A DNA stretch of 56,806 bases from Synechococcaceae cyanobacterium SM2_3_1 (GTDB lineage: Bacteria > Cyanobacteriota > Cyanobacteriia > Thermostichales > Thermostichaceae). The notes beneath the pieces are model-generated. The model did no database searches. It saw nothing but the letters and a program-made list of their open reading frames with translations, and was not told the origin of the DNA. The stretch lies in NCBI GenBank assembly GCA_012030715.1, contig JAAUUJ010000006.1, forward strand, positions 1 to 56,806. Reading direction: 5' to 3'. The position numbers were made by a program, and so were the translations under genes. Shown here piece by piece: positions 54,444-56,806 of the stretch (its first letter is position 1; every line of letters starts with the position of its first letter).

Positions 54444-54903
54444 GTGAAAAATCGTCGCCACCTGCTGCGCTGGATTGCTGCAAGCACCGGAATGATTCTG
54501 GGGATATTGCCTGCTTTGGGCCGGAGACGATCTGCTCAGGTATTTTCTCAAAACGCCCTCTCCCACCCCTTCTCTGCCACCTGAATCCTTTAAAGAAGTG
54601 GCCAAAGTTGAGGATCTGGAAAACGGTTGGCTATTGGTAACAGAAGGCTTTGAGCCCGGACCGCTGCTGATCGTGCAACCGGATGCGGAGTCGGAGACCC
54701 TGGTGGCCCTGAATGCCAAATGCACTCACGCCAACTGCTTTGAGGATTGGGAACTAGAAGAGGGTGAACTGGTCTGCACCTGCCATGGATCTCGCTTTGA
54801 TCTGGAGGGCAAAGTAACCAAAGGACCGGCTCGCAAGGATCTGCCTGGATATGTCCTCAAGGTGGAAGATGGAGCGATTCTGGTCTCGGATGCGGAAGTA
54901 TGA
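54444..54903 (+). CDS. Rieske [2Fe-2S] protein with Tat-type leader (one frameshift)
   Basis: From GTG 54444, preceded by AGGGAG 8 bases upstream, the leader MKNRRHLLRWIAASTGMILG has a twin-Arg motif and a hydrophobic core, suggesting Tat export. The frame then hits a stop at 54580-54582. Removing one T from the T4 run at 54542-54545 joins it to the Rieske domain that ends at 54903, giving 152 residues. The cluster ligands are in KCTHANC and CTCHGSRFD (CxH and CxxH). It is too short for a cytochrome b6f subunit of the usual kind and may be a small electron-transfer protein or ferredoxin-like subunit. It follows ppx by 101 bases. Confidence 0.82.
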
Positions 54904-55091
54904 TCCATCTGGACTTTCCCTTCTAACTTCTGTATCTCGCAACACTTTTATTCCCGGTGGGGGAAATTGATGGGTTTTCAAAGTCATCCACTTTTTGAGA
55001 TAGGGATCAGCTTTGATGACGGACATAGTTGCTTATAGAGGCTTTGATTTCAAAAATTTGCTCGTCTGTCTGGATTTCTGTCCTATTTTGT

Positions 55092-56192
55092 TCACGAAGC
55101 TGAGATCTTTTCCACAGCACCCAGGGCTCGATCTACTACAGACGGGGGGAGAGGCAGGTAGCCCAGCTCAGCGCTGCTCGCTTGTCCTTCGCTCAAGGCC
55201 CAGGAAAGCGCCTGTTTCAGGGCCATTGCTGTTTGTAGATCCGGGTAATTCGCGTAGGCCAGAATCCAGGTGTAAGTGACGATGGGATAGGCCTCTGCGC
55301 CAACAGGATCCGGTTGAAACGCACGCAGGTTTTCTGGTAACTCAATTTCTGACAGGGTGGTTGCTGCCGCCTCAGGGGTAGGTGGGATAAAGTTTCCTGC
55401 CTGGTTCTCTAGAGCAGCCACCTGCAGCCCCAACTCATTTGCATAGGCGTATTCCACGTAGGCGATCACGCCTTCCACTAACTGCACCTGGGCACTTACC
55501 CCTTCATTCCCTTTGGCCCCCACTCCAACGGGCCAGTTTACTGCCACCCCTGCACCCACCTGCTCCTGCCAGCGGGCACTGATCGCACTTAAGTGTCGGG
55601 TAAAGGTAGCCGTCGTCCCACTGCCATCTGCACGGTACACCACCACAATCTCCAGATCGGGAAGGGTGACATCAGGATTGGTGGCGGCAATGCTGGCCTC
55701 ATTCCAGCGGCTGATCTCTCCGAAAAAAATGCCCGCCAGGGTGGAGCGATCCAGGTGCAAACCGCTCTTCACTCCCGGTAGATTATAGGCCACCACCACA
55801 CTGCCTGCCGTCATGGGAATTAAAATAACCCCGGCTGCCACCTCAGCCATCTCAGCATCGGTCATGGCAACGTCACTGGCCCCAAAATCAACCGTGCCAT
55901 CCATGATTTGCTGGATCCCTGCAGCACTACCCACCGATTGGTAATTGATCTGCACGCTGGGGTTAATGGTCTGGTAATCACTGAACCAACGGTAATAAAG
56001 CAGAGCAGGAAAACTAGCCCCGGCCCCATTGAGAACCACCGGATCGGTTGAGCTGGAAGCTGATCCGATCTCCGAACTGGTCTCAGAAGGGTTGGAGGTA
56101 CGAGACTGACAGGACAACAGTGCCGAGGTCAAAGCTGCAGTCAGGGCGAGAAAGGAGCGCCGCTGGGTTCTCAGTAAAAGTGGAGATTTCAT
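55092..56192 (-). CDS. pstS: Phosphate ABC transporter substrate-binding lipoprotein
   Basis: PstS captures phosphate for high-affinity uptake. The 366-residue protein has a lipoprotein signal peptide (RRSFLALTAALTSALLSC, cysteine at ~28), a Ser-rich linker, then the PstS fold: LNGAGASFPALLYYRWF, YQSVGSAAGIQQIMDG, DFGASDVAM, and the phosphate-contacting RADGSGTTATFTRHL. No pstCAB genes follow in the window. It lies convergent to the Rieske and ppx genes. I do not see a clear cyanobacterial Pho box upstream. Confidence 0.95.
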   Translation of the reverse strand: MKSPLLLRTQRRSFLALTAALTSALLSCQSRTSNPSETSSEIGSASSSTDPVVLNGAGASFPALLYYRWFSDYQTINPSVQINYQSVGSAAGIQQIMDGTVDFGASDVAMTDAEMAEVAAGVILIPMTAGSVVVAYNLPGVKSGLHLDRSTLAGIFFGEISRWNEASIAATNPDVTLPDLEIVVVYRADGSGTTATFTRHLSAISARWQEQVGAGVAVNWPVGVGAKGNEGVSAQVQLVEGVIAYVEYAYANELGLQVAALENQAGNFIPPTPEAAATTLSEIELPENLRAFQPDPVGAEAYPIVTYTWILAYANYPDLQTAMALKQALSWALSEGQASSAELGYLPLPPSVVDRALGAVEKISAS

Positions 56193-56245
56193 GGGTTGAG
56201 TTCAGGGGGAAACCGAACCTATCCTCATGTTGCCCCCGTCCCCTG

Positions 56246-56485
56246 TCAAGAGGTGATCAGCGGGTCAAAATCTTGACATCCGATCGCTTTCTCAGTGAGT
56301 GCCCATTGGGGATGCACTGCACACTTAAGGGGAGATTGACTGGCACAGTACCTGCAATCATGACAGGGGATCTGGTGCATGCGCTGAGCGACTTTCAGGA
56401 AACTTCTGACCAGAGTTCCGATTTCCCAAAACAAAAGACCGATCAGAGCCATGGAAATGCCATAGGCCAGGGGTAAAGGGATCAC
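56246..56485 (-). CDS. Small membrane protein with Cys-rich cytosolic domain
   Basis: The 79-residue protein has an N-terminal hydrophobic segment (LAYGISMALIGLLFWEIG) and a Cys-rich tail: PCHDCRYCASQSPLKCAVHP and later AIGCQDF. The five cysteines and one His could hold a zinc or iron-sulfur site. This pattern is familiar from small conserved cyanobacterial proteins, but I know no function for it. It lies 53 bases upstream of pstS on the same strand and next to a mobile element. Confidence 0.7.
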   Translation of the reverse strand: MIPLPLAYGISMALIGLLFWEIGTLVRSFLKVAQRMHQIPCHDCRYCASQSPLKCAVHPQWALTEKAIGCQDFDPLITS

Positions 56486-56560
56486 TCAGTTGCTCCTGTT
56501 TTTCTCCATGTCCAATCTAAAGGATGTCTTCAGTAATTTACCAGGATCCGTCGCAGGGCT

Positions 56561-56806
56561 CCGGCTATACCGCGAAGCGGTTAGGGGGTGGTGAAGGCCG
56601 CAGGGAGACCAGAGGGAGTAATTGAGAGGTTCTAAGAAACAATTCAGCATTTCTTAGGGTGTAATTTTCTCATGCTGAACATGACGTGGGAATTTAAGCT
56701 AGAGCCAACTGCTGCGCAGGTTTTGGAGATTGAGCACATCCTTGATGTGTGCCGCATTCTCTGGAACTTCGCCCTTTGGAAATGCAAAGACTGGCTGGAT
56801 TCCCGC
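56561..56806 (+). mobile_element. Left end of an IS200/IS605-type (TnpB) insertion sequence, partial
   Basis: Two hairpins precede a tnpB start. ACCGC-GAA-GCGGT at 56569-56581 is compact, like the structured ends cut by TnpA of this family. CTAAGAAA (56632-56639) pairs with TTTCTTAG (56650-56657) across 10 bases. The left boundary is approximate, and no tnpA is visible. The right end, where the guide RNA would be encoded, lies outside the window. Confidence 0.5.
56672..56806 (+). CDS. tnpB: TnpB-family protein, N-terminal 45 codons (cut by window edge)
   Basis: The open frame starts MLNMTWEFKLEPTAAQVLEI and continues HILDVCRILWNFALWKCKDW to the last base. The pattern F.LEPT..Q...I......CR...N.AL is the usual start of TnpB proteins, the RNA-guided nucleases of IS200/IS605 elements. 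ATG 56681 is an alternative start. Only the N-terminus is visible, so the RuvC and zinc-finger regions cannot be checked and activity is unknown. Confidence 0.7.
   Translation, partial: MLNMTWEFKLEPTAAQVLEIEHILDVCRILWNFALWKCKDWLDSR

Noticed and set aside
56193-56245. Pho box before pstS
   Set aside because: No tandem repeats resembling the cyanobacterial CTTAACCT-type motif are visible.

Overview
The window is a piece of cyanobacterial chromosome of about 54% G+C by eye. The strongest sign is the split beta-prime RNA polymerase, with rpoB, rpoC1 and rpoC2 as separate genes. It is supported by the aerobic chlorophyll cyclase AcsF, an LL-diaminopimelate aminotransferase of the cyanobacterial type, pentapeptide-repeat proteins, an EGY/S2P-type protease and many small proteins typical of cyanobacteria. 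I cannot name the species. GGATCC palindromes look clearly over-represented, whereas the classic cyanobacterial HIP1 octamer is rare. No rRNA, tRNA or CRISPR array was found.

Layout. 1-1.4 kb: tail of an alpha/beta hydrolase, a response regulator and a decayed receiver-domain fragment. 1.5-11 kb: rpoB-rpoC1-rpoC2 behind a near-consensus promoter, then a family 5 uracil-DNA glycosylase and pyrF. 12.5-18 kb: secreted and membrane proteins, and a minus-strand pair of 2-oxoglutarate/Fe(II) oxygenases, one fused to pentapeptide repeats. 18-25 kb: a beta-propeller/transglutaminase protein, lipA, pyrG, and an alpha-E / circularly permuted ATP-grasp pair. 25-31 kb, mostly minus strand: carotenoid oxygenase, RodZ-like protein, pseudouridine synthase, and a Mec-CysO-MoeZ sulfur-carrier operon. 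31-38.8 kb: second alpha/beta hydrolase, argJ, an orphan double ABC ATPase, an FMN-binding oxidase flanked by direct repeats, and a TetR/luciferase-like oxidoreductase pair with matching palindromic operators. 39-46.4 kb: acsF, site-2 protease, GAPDH, dapL, map and a J-domain/pentapeptide protein. 46.4-52.5 kb: FHA protein, a TrkA-N ion channel, a REC-wHTH-Hpt-REC regulator, small membrane proteins and a methyltransferase. 52.7-56.8 kb: ppx, a Rieske protein, pstS, and the left end of a TnpB-bearing insertion sequence cut by the window edge.

Gene logic. The best-defined small system is mec-cysO-moeZ (protein-thiocarboxylate sulfur transfer). Its CysO ends in Gly-Gly-Phe, which implies trimming by the adjacent JAMM protease before activation. 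Two less-characterised sets are the pentapeptide/prolyl-hydroxylase pair and the transglutaminase with ATP-grasp/alpha-E proteins, which resembles predicted peptide-synthesis systems.

Quality caveat. Eight otherwise intact genes, several of them essential, are broken by eleven single-base frameshifts, mostly in mononucleotide runs. This looks like consensus sequence error rather than biology. I annotate these genes as single units and give each break position.
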